NCBI GenBank assembly: GCA_029053015.1
Contig: JAIDHX010000036.1
Span: 62,001 to 126,000, forward strand
Length of the DNA: 64,000 nucleotides
From: Lachnospiraceae bacterium
GTDB lineage: Bacteria; Bacillota; Clostridia; Lachnospirales; Lachnospiraceae
Reading direction: 5' to 3'
Under the pieces are notes generated by a model. That model was not told the DNA's origin, searched no databases, and worked only from the letters and a program-made list of their open reading frames with translations. This document shows positions 15,624 through 25,293 of the stretch, in pieces. The position numbers and the translations under genes were made by a program. The stretch's first letter is position 1, and the number at the start of each line of letters is the position of its first letter.

Positions 15624-16814
15624 ATGTCAAATCAGAAATTGCCTTTGGTCAGTGTTGTGATACCCACCTACAACAGAATACGGACCCTTCCGGCGTCTGT
15701 AGACAGCGTGCTGGAGCAGACTTATGAAAATCTGGAGTTAATTATCATGGATGACGGCTCCACGGATGGTACGCAGGAGTACGTGGAAAGCATTACGGAT
15801 AAAAGAGTCCGCTATCGAAGGGCAGATAAGAATATGGGGCCCTCTGCAGCACGAAATATGGGAGCAGAGCTGGCAAAGGGGGAATATTTGGCTTTTCAGG
15901 ACAGCGATGATGCATGGGAGCCGGACAAGCTGGAAAAACAGATGAAGCTTATGGTGGATAACGGTGAACTGGCGATGGTTTACAGTGAGTTTGGGTTTTA
16001 TCGTGATGGAGAACTGGCAGCCATCATACCTTCCCCCCAAATTCCTTATGAAGAAAAGCACGGAGATTTATTTTCCCATCTTCTTTTGTATCCTTTAATC
16101 AGCACGCAGACAATGTTGATAAAAACAAAAGAATTCATAGCGGCAGGCGGTTTCGATGAGACGCTGCAAGCGTATGAAGATTTTGAGTTTTCCATGCGTT
16201 TTGCGCAGAATCATAGGATTGGCTTTGTAGACGAGCCTCTGGTTCGGGTCAATAATACGCCGAATAGCGTGAACAAGCGTCTGGGGGAAAGGATTCGTAC
16301 CCAGTTTTATATGGTGCGAGAGATGCTGGATGTGCTGCGGGAGCGAAACCTGCTGGAAAGTAAACTGTCAATTATTCTTCTTGAGGCAGAATCTATTTTG
16401 TGCCATGACATTTTTATAGAAGAACTAAACCGTCTGTCAAAGGAATTTTTGTCAGAGGAAGAGAGAGAAAGCACCGCTGTACTTTTTGAAAAGATAGAGC
16501 GGAGCAAAGAGATGGTTTACCGAAAAATGAAAATGCGCGAAACAATTCCGAAATTAACACAAAGAGCTCTGAAAATATATGGGAATTTGTATGAAAACCG
16601 AATAACGTGGTCCGGCGAACTGCAGGGGGCGTTGAAAGATCTTGTGGGAAGCGTGGAAACTTTAAAAACAATGTTTGCAATTCCGGACGGCGTGCAGGCG
16701 CGCTATGCAGCAATACAGAAAAGTCTGGAGGCAGACAAGCTTTCAGAAACGGAAAGACTTTATCTTCTGGCGGACATCGTGGAATTGTTTGAAACGCTGG
16801 AAAAGCTATGGTAA
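15624..16814 (+). CDS. GT2-family glycosyltransferase
   Basis: Protein of 396 aa. The GT2 (GT-A) domain fills residues 1-220: PLVSVVIPTYNRIRTLPASV, IIMDDGSTDGTQEYV, GPSAARNMGAELAKG, then DSDDAW (the DxD-type metal site) and FDETLQAYEDFEFSMR. The C-terminal 170 residues are helical without recognised domain. AAGGAG at 15610-15615 sets the ATG at 15624. It probably extends a glycan from an activated sugar donor; acceptor unknown. It ends 9 bases inside the convergent SGNH gene. Confidence 0.88.
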   Translation: MSNQKLPLVSVVIPTYNRIRTLPASVDSVLEQTYENLELIIMDDGSTDGTQEYVESITDKRVRYRRADKNMGPSAARNMGAELAKGEYLAFQDSDDAWEPDKLEKQMKLMVDNGELAMVYSEFGFYRDGELAAIIPSPQIPYEEKHGDLFSHLLLYPLISTQTMLIKTKEFIAAGGFDETLQAYEDFEFSMRFAQNHRIGFVDEPLVRVNNTPNSVNKRLGERIRTQFYMVREMLDVLRERNLLESKLSIILLEAESILCHDIFIEELNRLSKEFLSEEERESTAVLFEKIERSKEMVYRKMKMRETIPKLTQRALKIYGNLYENRITWSGELQGALKDLVGSVETLKTMFAIPDGVQARYAAIQKSLEADKLSETERLYLLADIVELFETLEKLW

Positions 16815-17828
16815 AATAAAGGAAAACAGCTTCTGCCACTGTGGCAGGGCAAGGGAAAGCGCACTTTGCCCTAAATGGCAGCAGTCCGCGGAAAGATATT
16901 GCCCGCAGGTTTCAAAATCCGGAGTCACCATTTTGTCAAAGATGGATAAAAAGAGAATACCATGTGCCTCGCACATCTCAGAGAGACGCCGGTTAAAATA
17001 CGCTGTGGCAAGGTTGCGTTCCTTTTCGGTTCCGTTGCGGGGGAACTTCGGATCAAGAGGACAGTTTTCCTTTTGGGAAGCGATGGGTCCCCAGCAGGAT
17101 ACGCGGAAGCCTTCTTCCTGCAGTCTGAGAAGAAACTGTATATATTGCGCAAGGATGTCGTCCACAATCTGTTGATAGGTTCTGTTTTGCAGCGCCGCCT
17201 GTTTCCACACATGGACGCGAAGGTCGATTTCACCGAGACAGCACAGAATCTTAGCATGTGGCTTTATAAAATTCCGGCACAGGTATTCCGCCTTTTCCCG
17301 AAAGGAATAGGTGGTCTGCAGGCTGTTGCTGGTATAGGCAAGGCAGGGACCGGCATGCAGCGGCGTAAAGGGATAGGGCGTGTTGACGGGACAGGTGTTG
17401 ATATCCCTGCCTATCGGTAAAAAGGATAACTCCTCATTGCCGCTGAAGAAATTGACATGGGAATCGCCCAGCACAATTATGGTATTGTCCCGATGGTGAC
17501 GCAGGCAGGCGTGGTCAAAATGAGCCTGTTCCATCAGGGCATCTGCATGTTCGGTTTCGGGAAGCGCCTGCAGCGCAAAGACAAGCTTCTGCAGGAGGGA
17601 AATCACAGCATCCGAATTGTATGCGGCAGCCTTTGCTTCGGCCTCTTTCAGCAAATCCGTAAAAAGCCGGTTTGTCTGCTCAAACTGTGCATCGCTGTAA
17701 AGCGCCGCGCGGCACTCGAGCTCTTCGGATACGCACAACAGGATATCCGTCCATGGCAGCATTGCGGCAACGGAAGGATTTGTCTTTATGGAATTGATAA
17801 GCTGCAACAGAATTTGTATGGTTCGCAT
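16806..17828 (-). CDS. SGNH/GDSL hydrolase-like protein
   Basis: Protein of 340 aa. After a helical N-terminal region (about 115 aa) an SGNH fold is visible: block I VLGDSHVNFF (Ser nucleophile in GDSH), block III-like LGEIDLRVHVWK, and block V DCCHLGQSAL with the Asp-x2-His pair. Such domains remove or transfer acyl groups, often O-acetyl on glycans. There is no signal peptide, so action is cytoplasmic. In this context it may edit or add an acyl group on the glycan. It is transcribed against its neighbours on both sides. Confidence 0.72.
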   Translation of the reverse strand: MRTIQILLQLINSIKTNPSVAAMLPWTDILLCVSEELECRAALYSDAQFEQTNRLFTDLLKEAEAKAAAYNSDAVISLLQKLVFALQALPETEHADALMEQAHFDHACLRHHRDNTIIVLGDSHVNFFSGNEELSFLPIGRDINTCPVNTPYPFTPLHAGPCLAYTSNSLQTTYSFREKAEYLCRNFIKPHAKILCCLGEIDLRVHVWKQAALQNRTYQQIVDDILAQYIQFLLRLQEEGFRVSCWGPIASQKENCPLDPKFPRNGTEKERNLATAYFNRRLSEMCEAHGILFLSIFDKMVTPDFETCGQYLSADCCHLGQSALSLALPQWQKLFSFILP

Positions 17829-17922
17829 AAAACACCGCCTAATTTAAGTAAGATAAATTAGTTACATTTTAGCATAAGGAAAAAATGTGTACAAGAGGAA
17901 GGCTTTGAAGCAGGGAGGCGCC

Positions 17923-19986
17923 ATGAATCAGACGAAAAATTTATTGTTAAAAATCAGAGAAGCAGTTTCAGATGGCAGACTGCCCGCCGGAACAGTTCCG
18001 ATTGCGGATATGAAGCAGTGTGTCAGAACCGAACTGGAGATACACCGGAATACGTTTACGGAACAGCAGTATGCGGAGGTTCTGGACCGCTTTGATGAAT
18101 TGAGCAGGAGCATCGAGGAGGGGGAGACGGATAAGGGCAAAATGCTGTTGTTTACAGACGCCCTGATTCTCTGTACGGACATGCTGTCCGAAGCGGTTTA
18201 TGCGCTGGCAAACGGAGATTACTGGCGCTACAAGCACGGGAAAGAAGCCGATAATCCGGAAATCGCCGACATCATAGAGTATATAGACAGGGAGCAGAAG
18301 ATAAGCCCGATAAGCTATGATTTTGTGAAGGAATACGACGGGATGCCGGTAGAGGTATGCCTTGACGACGGGTGCGGTATGTATTACATACCCTATAGGG
18401 GAAGGAAGATGTTCTTCCCAAGGGGCTGGGATGAGGAAAAAATTGTCCGATATTACCGCTCTGTGGCAATGGAGCAGGATGCGCGCTCTCCTCACTGCTA
18501 TGCAAATGATGCGTTTGGCGTAAAGGCGGGGGATGTAGTAGTGGATGCCGGTGCAGCGGAAGGTATTTTTGCACTGGATTGTATTGATATAGCATCTAAG
18601 CTTTACCTGATAGATGCGGACGCGGCATGGATGGAAGCTTTGCAGCAGACTTTTCGTGATGATGGGGAAAAGGTGCGGCTGATTTACGGTTTTCTGGACA
18701 GTTATCATGCAGGCAGCCACGTGAGCATTGACGGCCTGTTTGAGCAGGAAACCATCAACTATATCAAGATGGATATTGAAGGAGCGGAAAAGGCGGCTCT
18801 GGCAGGAGCGGAGAAAACGCTGGCGCGGTGTGATAACCTTCGCTGCGCTATCTGTGCGTACCACTGCAGAGAGGACGAGGAGAGCATACGGAGCACCCTG
18901 AAAGGGTATGGCTTTGACACAGAAACATCAAAGGGCTACATGTGCCCGGACTGGACGCTGGCGGCGTATCTGGATGCGGAGCTTAGACGGGGGGTTGTGT
19001 TCGGCAAAAAAGCAGGACAGTCACTCAAAAAGGAAGATGTGAAGGAATATGACGCCTTGATTGTGGTTACGGCGAAAGATTTTGAACGGGTGCAGGGCCA
19101 GTACCACAGGCTGGCGGCGAACCTGCCGGCGCGGCATATTTTCTTCGTGGGCAATGAAGAGGTGGCGCGTCTTGTGGAGAACGCCGGACTGGGAGAGAAA
19201 GTCGGCTTTTTAGATGAAAATGCAGTGCTGCCCTTTGACGCCGTACATGCGGTGATGAAAGAAGCGCTGCGGGATGTGTTGAACGGACAGGAGCTTCCCC
19301 GTGGAATCACAGGCTGGTATTACCAGCAATTCCTAAAAATGCAGTACGCCCGCATGTGTGACGACGCTTATTATCTTGTGTGGGATGGGGATACCATACC
19401 CTGTGCAACTTTTTCCATGTTTAAAGAGGGGACAAATACACCTTATCTGGACATGAAGAGTGAATATTTTAGGGAATACTTTGACACGATGGAAAAGCTG
19501 ATTCCGGATTTGCACAAATGCTTTGAAAAGTCCTTTATTTCAGAGCATATGCTGATGAACAGCGAGATCATGCGGGAGCTGCTTGCAGAGATAGAGGCAA
19601 ACCAGAGTATTGCGGGAGAAAGCTTTTGGGAAAAGATTATACATGCCATTGATGCAAAGGGGCTGCAGGAGAACAGTTTCAGTGAGTTTGAGACCTACGG
19701 TACCTATGTGGCAATGCGGCATCCGGAGAAGTACCGCCTGCGTGACTGGCATTCCTTCCGCTATGGAGGTGCGTTCTACAGTCTGGACACGATTTCGGAT
19801 GCGGACTATGCGTGGCTTGCAAAGGATTTCTTTGCCATTTCTTTTGAAAAGGGCGACTCTGTCAGGGAAGACCAGAAGAATCTTTTTGACAACAAAAAAT
19901 ATCAGGAAAAGTTGTCGGCAAGGCAGATGCTGGAAATTGCACAGCAGGAATTTAAAGAGGGAAGTTATCTGGAGATATGGAAGTAA
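17923..19986 (+). CDS. FkbM-type methyltransferase fused to DUF6492-like glycosyltransferase
   Basis: Protein of 687 aa that heads a rightward operon running to 28963. Residues about 190-330 are an FkbM-type SAM methyltransferase: VVVDAGAAEGIFALD (SAM loop) and YIKMDIEGAEKAAL. Residues about 380-660 resemble the DUF6492 glycosyltransferase-like family: YDALIVVTAKDF, YYQQFLKMQYA and LVWDGDTIP near residue 486 (a DxD-like site). The fusion suggests a sugar is added and O-methylated by one polypeptide. GGGAGG at 17914-17919 selects the ATG at 17923 over one at 17887. It ends 27 bases before the next gene. Confidence 0.78.
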   Translation: MNQTKNLLLKIREAVSDGRLPAGTVPIADMKQCVRTELEIHRNTFTEQQYAEVLDRFDELSRSIEEGETDKGKMLLFTDALILCTDMLSEAVYALANGDYWRYKHGKEADNPEIADIIEYIDREQKISPISYDFVKEYDGMPVEVCLDDGCGMYYIPYRGRKMFFPRGWDEEKIVRYYRSVAMEQDARSPHCYANDAFGVKAGDVVVDAGAAEGIFALDCIDIASKLYLIDADAAWMEALQQTFRDDGEKVRLIYGFLDSYHAGSHVSIDGLFEQETINYIKMDIEGAEKAALAGAEKTLARCDNLRCAICAYHCREDEESIRSTLKGYGFDTETSKGYMCPDWTLAAYLDAELRRGVVFGKKAGQSLKKEDVKEYDALIVVTAKDFERVQGQYHRLAANLPARHIFFVGNEEVARLVENAGLGEKVGFLDENAVLPFDAVHAVMKEALRDVLNGQELPRGITGWYYQQFLKMQYARMCDDAYYLVWDGDTIPCATFSMFKEGTNTPYLDMKSEYFREYFDTMEKLIPDLHKCFEKSFISEHMLMNSEIMRELLAEIEANQSIAGESFWEKIIHAIDAKGLQENSFSEFETYGTYVAMRHPEKYRLRDWHSFRYGGAFYSLDTISDADYAWLAKDFFAISFEKGDSVREDQKNLFDNKKYQEKLSARQMLEIAQQEFKEGSYLEIWK

Positions 19987-20013
19987 GGGGATAAACTTGC
20001 CGGAGGAAACAGG

Positions 20014-23000
20014 ATGTGGGATAATATCAGGGAACAAATTGAAAACGGCGACTACATACGGGCAAGGGAATTGCTGGATGAGGAGAAGATTTATTTAAAA
20101 GGGAATGATGACACATTTGCGATTCTGGAGGCCAGTATCTGTGAGGCAGAGGGGAATCCGGAAGGAATGTTTGATGCCATCGCGAGAGGAATTTCCTGTA
20201 ATCCGGTGAATTATGAACTGTACTATATGCTGGGCTGCTTTTATTGTGCCATGAATCCGAATCAGGCGTGGTTATGCTTTGAGAATGCGCTGCTTTACTG
20301 CGATTCTCCTGAGGATGAGCAGGTTATCCGAGCGGAGATGGATCATCTTGGACAGCTTTATGATATCACGGTCAGGGATACTGTGATTGTCATAGCTTCT
20401 TATAATGCCCAATACCTTTTGCAGAAAAATATTGAAAGTATCCGCAATACGCTTTTGGAGGGGACATACAAAATTGTGGTTGTGGACAATGCCTCGGAGG
20501 ATGGAGTGGCGGAATGGCTGGAAGAGCAGGAGGATATTGTTCTCATCAGAAATAAGGAAAACAGGGGATTTTCCTGCGCCTGCAATCAGGGCGTCAGGGC
20601 GACTCTGGGAACGGAATATGAGGAAAATAACATATTTCTGCTGAATAATGATACACGTCTTGCGGTCAATTCCTTGTTCTGGCTTCGCATGGGACTTTAT
20701 GAAAGCGAAAAGATAGGAGCGACAGGAAGCTATTCTAATTATGCAGGAAACGAACAAGAATTGGATATTACATTTACGCTTCCCGGGGAATATTTGGAGT
20801 ATGGCGCCAAAAGGAACATACCCTTGAAAGCGCCTTATGAGGAAAGACCCCGGTTATCGGGCTTTGCCATGCTGGTGAGAAGGAGCGCGTGGGATGCCGC
20901 AGGCGGGATGGATGAGCAGTTTTCGCCGGGATATTTTGAGGATGATGACCTCTGTATGCAGATATCCCGTGCGGGCTTTAAACTTCTGTTGTGCAAAAAC
21001 AGTTTTATCTATCATGCGGGCAGCCAGAGCTTCCGCCATAAGGAAAATGTGAATAATATCCTGTTGGAACATCATCAGTTATTTATAAAAAAATATGGGT
21101 TTGATATTTTGGAATATGCCAATTCTGACAGAAGTCTGCCTGCCGGAATTTCTTATGCCGAAGAGGCTGAATTTAATATCCTGCAGATAGGCTGCGGTCT
21201 TGGCGCTGACCTGAAGCTGCTGCGCGCATTTTATCCTCGCGCCCATGCGGTAGGTATCGAGCATGACTCATCGCTGTTCTCTGTGGTAAGCGGTACGGAG
21301 GTGGTTTTTCAGGGGGTATCGGAACTGGCGGAGGTTTTTCATCTTCCCGTGTTTGATGTGCTGATTATCAATCCGAAAGTATTTACAAGTTTAGATGAAA
21401 ACGACAAAAAAATTATGACCGGCCTGTGCAGAAAGGATTGTGTGATTCTGCCAAAGCCCAAACCCTATGCGGATTTCCCTTTTGCGCGGATTAAGCTGGT
21501 TATATGGGATTTGGACGATACCTTTTGGAAGGGGACGTTGAGTGAAGGCGATGTTGATTTTTTACAGGATAACATCCGGCTTGTCAGAGCTTTAACAGAC
21601 TGCGGGATCATGAATTCCATTTCTTCTAAAAACGATGCTGACAAGGTACAGGCTGTTCTGGAGGAACTGCAGATCGATACTTTCTTTGTATTCAACGATA
21701 TAAACTGGGAGAGCAAGGGAGTGCAGATTGGGCAGAAGCTTGCCAATATGGGACTGAGACCTGAAAATGTGCTGTTTATTGACGATAATATCCGAAATCT
21801 GGAAGAAGCGAAATCGGTAAGCGAGGGGCTTATGACGGCATTGCCTGATATCATTCCTTATCTGGCAGAGTATGTATACACGCTAAAGGCGTCGGATATG
21901 ACACATAAGAGGCTTGCCGGATACAAAGTGCTGGAAAAAAAGATATCTGTGCAGAAGCAGTTTGATTCGGGGGAAGATTTCCTGTTTGACAGTGATATCA
22001 AAATCGTAATCGGAAAGGACTGCCTGAACGAACTGGACAGGCTGGAGGAATTGGTTGCAAGAACCAACCAGCTTAATTTTACAAAGGTAAGAAGCAGCAG
22101 GCAGGAGCTTTTGAAAATGATATCCAATGACTGGATGGACAGCGGTTATATAAAAGTCAAGGATAAATACGGAGATTATGGGATAGTAGGTTTTTACTGC
22201 CTTAATCTGTTGGAGAAAAAACTGGAGCATTTTCTGTTTTCCTGTAGGATTCTTGGGATGAGGGTGGAACAGTACGTGTATGGTAAAATCGGGTATCCAA
22301 GTATTGAAATTGCGGAACCGGTTGCTGGTGCGCTTGAGAAGGGGCAGGTGGTGCCGTGGATATCTGAAGGTGAAGAAGTGGAAAGGGCAGAAAAATCTTT
22401 TTGCGATAATCGTGTGAAAATTCTGCTGAAGGGGCCGTGCGACATGAACGCAATAGAGAGCTACCTGATTGGCGGAAAAATTACTACAGAATTCAATTAT
22501 GTCAATTCGAAAGGCTTTATTACTACCGGGCAGAACCATTCGATGCATATATGGGAAAGTGCAAATTGTCAAGAGGCAGAAATAAATGATATGCTGGAGG
22601 AAGCGCCGTTTTTGACTCGTGGGGATTTTGAGACACTGTTGTTTCAAAAGGAATACCATATCATCTGCTATAGTCTTCTGCCGGACTGCCATGCCGGACT
22701 GTACCGTAACAAAAAAACAGGATTATACGCCAGTTTCGGCAGTGTAAATTTTGATTTGACGGATATGCGGAACATGGCGGGCTATATAGATGGCAGTATT
22801 GTGAATCATGGGTTTCCTTTTACGGAGGAAATCATCAGGGATTTTTCCGAGAAGTGGGAATTTGTCGGAACAACGCCGGGCTGCGAGGTGATACGGAACC
22901 TGAAGTACATGTATGAAAATGTGCCGGGAGAGCCTGTTTTCGTGTTATTGTTGGGGAGTGAAATTGAATATGAGGGTGACAATGCAGAGTTTGCAGACCA

Positions 23001-23202
23001 TGCAGAACGGCACAAGGAAATCAATGCCTTGGTAAAAGCATTTGCGGAAGGAAAGAAGCGTGTCAGGCTTATCAACATGACGGATTTCATCAAATCTCAG
23101 ATGGATTATGCGGATTGTATCAACCATTTCAGCAGGAATGTTTATTACAATCTGGCGTCGGCGGTGTGCGCATGCATCAACGAGAGCAGTAAGAACAAAT
23201 AA
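20014..23202 (+). CDS. Multidomain GT2 / FkbH-type HAD / SGNH-like protein
   Basis: Protein of 1062 aa. Residues 1-115: helical, TPR-like. Residues about 122-365: GT2 glycosyltransferase (VIVIASYNAQYLLQKN, VVDNASEDGVAEWL, RGFSCACNQG, LLNNDT, GYFEDDDLCMQISRAG). Residues about 385-480: degenerate methyltransferase-like Rossmann segment (ILQIGCGLGADLKLL). Residues about 490-785: FkbH-type HAD plus acyltransferase-like module (IWDLDDTFWKGTL, NSISSKND, VLFIDDNIRN, ARTNQLNFT). Residues about 800-1062: possible SGNH-like domain (GPCDMNAIESYL, NHFSRNVYYNLA). FkbH enzymes normally load glyceryl units from 1,3-bisphosphoglycerate onto a carrier protein; no carrier protein gene is seen here. Confidence 0.8.
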   Translation: MWDNIREQIENGDYIRARELLDEEKIYLKGNDDTFAILEASICEAEGNPEGMFDAIARGISCNPVNYELYYMLGCFYCAMNPNQAWLCFENALLYCDSPEDEQVIRAEMDHLGQLYDITVRDTVIVIASYNAQYLLQKNIESIRNTLLEGTYKIVVVDNASEDGVAEWLEEQEDIVLIRNKENRGFSCACNQGVRATLGTEYEENNIFLLNNDTRLAVNSLFWLRMGLYESEKIGATGSYSNYAGNEQELDITFTLPGEYLEYGAKRNIPLKAPYEERPRLSGFAMLVRRSAWDAAGGMDEQFSPGYFEDDDLCMQISRAGFKLLLCKNSFIYHAGSQSFRHKENVNNILLEHHQLFIKKYGFDILEYANSDRSLPAGISYAEEAEFNILQIGCGLGADLKLLRAFYPRAHAVGIEHDSSLFSVVSGTEVVFQGVSELAEVFHLPVFDVLIINPKVFTSLDENDKKIMTGLCRKDCVILPKPKPYADFPFARIKLVIWDLDDTFWKGTLSEGDVDFLQDNIRLVRALTDCGIMNSISSKNDADKVQAVLEELQIDTFFVFNDINWESKGVQIGQKLANMGLRPENVLFIDDNIRNLEEAKSVSEGLMTALPDIIPYLAEYVYTLKASDMTHKRLAGYKVLEKKISVQKQFDSGEDFLFDSDIKIVIGKDCLNELDRLEELVARTNQLNFTKVRSSRQELLKMISNDWMDSGYIKVKDKYGDYGIVGFYCLNLLEKKLEHFLFSCRILGMRVEQYVYGKIGYPSIEIAEPVAGALEKGQVVPWISEGEEVERAEKSFCDNRVKILLKGPCDMNAIESYLIGGKITTEFNYVNSKGFITTGQNHSMHIWESANCQEAEINDMLEEAPFLTRGDFETLLFQKEYHIICYSLLPDCHAGLYRNKKTGLYASFGSVNFDLTDMRNMAGYIDGSIVNHGFPFTEEIIRDFSEKWEFVGTTPGCEVIRNLKYMYENVPGEPVFVLLLGSEIEYEGDNAEFADHAERHKEINALVKAFAEGKKRVRLINMTDFIKSQMDYADCINHFSRNVYYNLASAVCACINESSKNK

Positions 23203-23227
23203 ACGAGCCGGAGGTATGGAGATAGAA

Positions 23228-25273
23228 ATGGAGAACACAGAGTACGGCAAACAGGAAATGAATCAGATGAAGTGGCAGGTCTATAGGCAGCTTCCGCAGT
23301 TGAAGCAAAATATCCTTGTACGGTATCAGGAAGTGAAAGAGAAAGGGATTCCCTGGGGGGAAAACGTACAGGCGGAGCTGGTGACCTTTGCAGACGTTTT
23401 GTGTAACTGTACGGGTTTGTTTGCAATGCCTTCAAAGCTGCAGGAGAAGTGCGGGCAGATAAGAAAGACATTGGAGAGAAACCTGCGGGAGACAAAAGAG
23501 CAGGGAGCGATACTGGAAAAATTGTTTGAAACCATAGAACTGTTGGAGGAATACATCGGGCAAAGGGCAAAAAAATGTAATGCATGTGGCAGTGATGTGT
23601 TTTTCACCCCGATTCCTGCCGGTTACGAATCGACGAGAAAGCAGTGCGGCTTCCTGTACTGGAATGCGGATTTTCAACTGGAGAGCAAGGAAAATTATGG
23701 CTGTCCGGTGTGCGGGGCATATGACAGAGACAGGCTGATGATTGCCTTTTTGGAGGAGGTGCGGGCGGAAGGAAATGAGAAACTTCGGATGCTGCAAGTA
23801 GCGCCTTCTCTCGCCATAGAGCGTTATGCGCTGAGCAGGGACGATATCCTGTACGAATCCACGGATTTGATGATGGAAGGCGTTACTTTTCAGGCGGATT
23901 TGCAGCATATGGACATGGTTGCGGATGCAGCATATGATATTATTGTCTGTGCCCATGTGCTGGAGCATGTGGAAAACGACGCGAAAGCCATGCGGGAGTT
24001 ACATAGGATTTTAAAGCCGGACGGCGTATGCCTGGTGCTGGTGCCCCTGATTGTAGGAAAATGGGACACGGAAGAGCAGTGGAACTGTTCTTTAGAAGAA
24101 AACTGGCGGCGCTTTGGACAGGGCGACCATTCCAGGCTGTATGGGAAAGAGGATTTTATCGGGCGGCTTCAGGACGCGGGCTTCTATGTCAATGAACTGG
24201 GAAAAGACTGGTTCGGCGAGGCGTTTTATCAGGAATATGGTTTCGACGATTTATCTGTTATGTACGTGGCGACAAAGGAAATTGCGCTGGTAGAGCAGGA
24301 AGAAAAGACCGCTGAGCGTGAGATTGCCAAATTGCGGGAGGAAAATAAACTGCTGCGGCAGGCGCTGAACAATCTGAATGAACAAGTGGCAAAACTGCGA
24401 AAAGATTCAGAAACGAACTTTACGATATTGTTTCATGCACAGGATAATTTGGGCTATGAAATCAGTGACAGAAAATTTCAGGAGAGCCTGTGGTATCCGA
24501 AAGTTATGAGCGCAGAAGATACCTTCCGTGAAATTATAGAGAATAAAAAGTCCATTGCAAGGTTTGGCGACGGAGAATTCGGCATTATCTTTGGGGAACA
24601 GCGCTGGCGTTTTCAGAGAACGAATGAAAGGCTGGCAGCCAGATTAAAAGAGGTGTTGCAGTCAGAGCAGGAGAACATCCTGATTGGAGTGAGCGATTTA
24701 TACGGCGACTTAAGTACATGGACGAAGCGGGCGGCAGATGGAGCTCGGATTTATCTGACGCCGGAGGTCAGAAAAAAGCATTATGAGCTTTTGAAACGTG
24801 ACAGGGAATATGCCTGTGCCAATATATCAAGGGATGAAACGCCGGAGAGTATAAAGCGAAAGAAACAAATCTGGGAAGGACGGGATTGTGTGTTTATCGA
24901 AGGATTCCAGACGAGGATGGGCGTTGGCAACGATTTGTTTGACAATGCAAAGTCCATCGTGCGGATTCTTTGTCCGGCGGAAAATGCCTTCGACAGGTAC
25001 GAGGATATCTACAAAGCGGCGCTAAAACAACCGAAGGACAGACTTATGCTGATTGCACTTGGTCCCACGGCCAGCGTGCTGGCGTATGATTTGGCGCTGC
25101 AGGGCTATCAGGCAGTCGATATCGGCCATGCCGATTTAAGCTATGAGTGGATGCTTCAGGGCAATCACAACAGGGTGCCGCAAAAATACAGCAACGAAGC
25201 GCCGGAAGGCTATTTGGTGGAGGAGATTTGCGACGAAGTATATGAATCCCAGATTATTGCGGATTTCCACTGA
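23228..25273 (+). CDS. Class I methyltransferase fused to GT-D (DUF1792) glycosyltransferase
   Basis: Protein of 681 aa. Residues 1-110 helical. Residues about 116-165 hold two CxxC-type pairs (CNACGS, CPVCGA), probably a zinc site. Residues about 185-280 are a type 11 SAM methyltransferase (AHVLEHVENDAKAMRELHRI, LKPDG). Residues about 355-396 form a coiled-coil linker. Residues about 430-681 are a GT-D fold domain: ARFGDGEFGIIFGE, GVGNDLFDNA, LIALGPTASVLAYDLA and VDIGHADLSYEW. The C-terminal domain is a paralogue of the next gene. Start could also be ATG 23216, but GGAGGT would then touch it; 23228 has better spacing. Confidence 0.82.
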   Translation: MENTEYGKQEMNQMKWQVYRQLPQLKQNILVRYQEVKEKGIPWGENVQAELVTFADVLCNCTGLFAMPSKLQEKCGQIRKTLERNLRETKEQGAILEKLFETIELLEEYIGQRAKKCNACGSDVFFTPIPAGYESTRKQCGFLYWNADFQLESKENYGCPVCGAYDRDRLMIAFLEEVRAEGNEKLRMLQVAPSLAIERYALSRDDILYESTDLMMEGVTFQADLQHMDMVADAAYDIIVCAHVLEHVENDAKAMRELHRILKPDGVCLVLVPLIVGKWDTEEQWNCSLEENWRRFGQGDHSRLYGKEDFIGRLQDAGFYVNELGKDWFGEAFYQEYGFDDLSVMYVATKEIALVEQEEKTAEREIAKLREENKLLRQALNNLNEQVAKLRKDSETNFTILFHAQDNLGYEISDRKFQESLWYPKVMSAEDTFREIIENKKSIARFGDGEFGIIFGEQRWRFQRTNERLAARLKEVLQSEQENILIGVSDLYGDLSTWTKRAADGARIYLTPEVRKKHYELLKRDREYACANISRDETPESIKRKKQIWEGRDCVFIEGFQTRMGVGNDLFDNAKSIVRILCPAENAFDRYEDIYKAALKQPKDRLMLIALGPTASVLAYDLALQGYQAVDIGHADLSYEWMLQGNHNRVPQKYSNEAPEGYLVEEICDEVYESQIIADFH

Positions 25274-25293
25274 GTAAAAGGAGGTCGAAAACC

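Noticed and set aside
17968..18864. Minus-strand frame of 298 codons
   Set aside because: Lies opposite the FkbM domain of the 17923 gene, whose motifs are clear; composition is that of a shadow frame.
21883..22692. Minus-strand frame of 269 codons
   Set aside because: Opposite the FkbH domain of the 20014 gene; no start signal.
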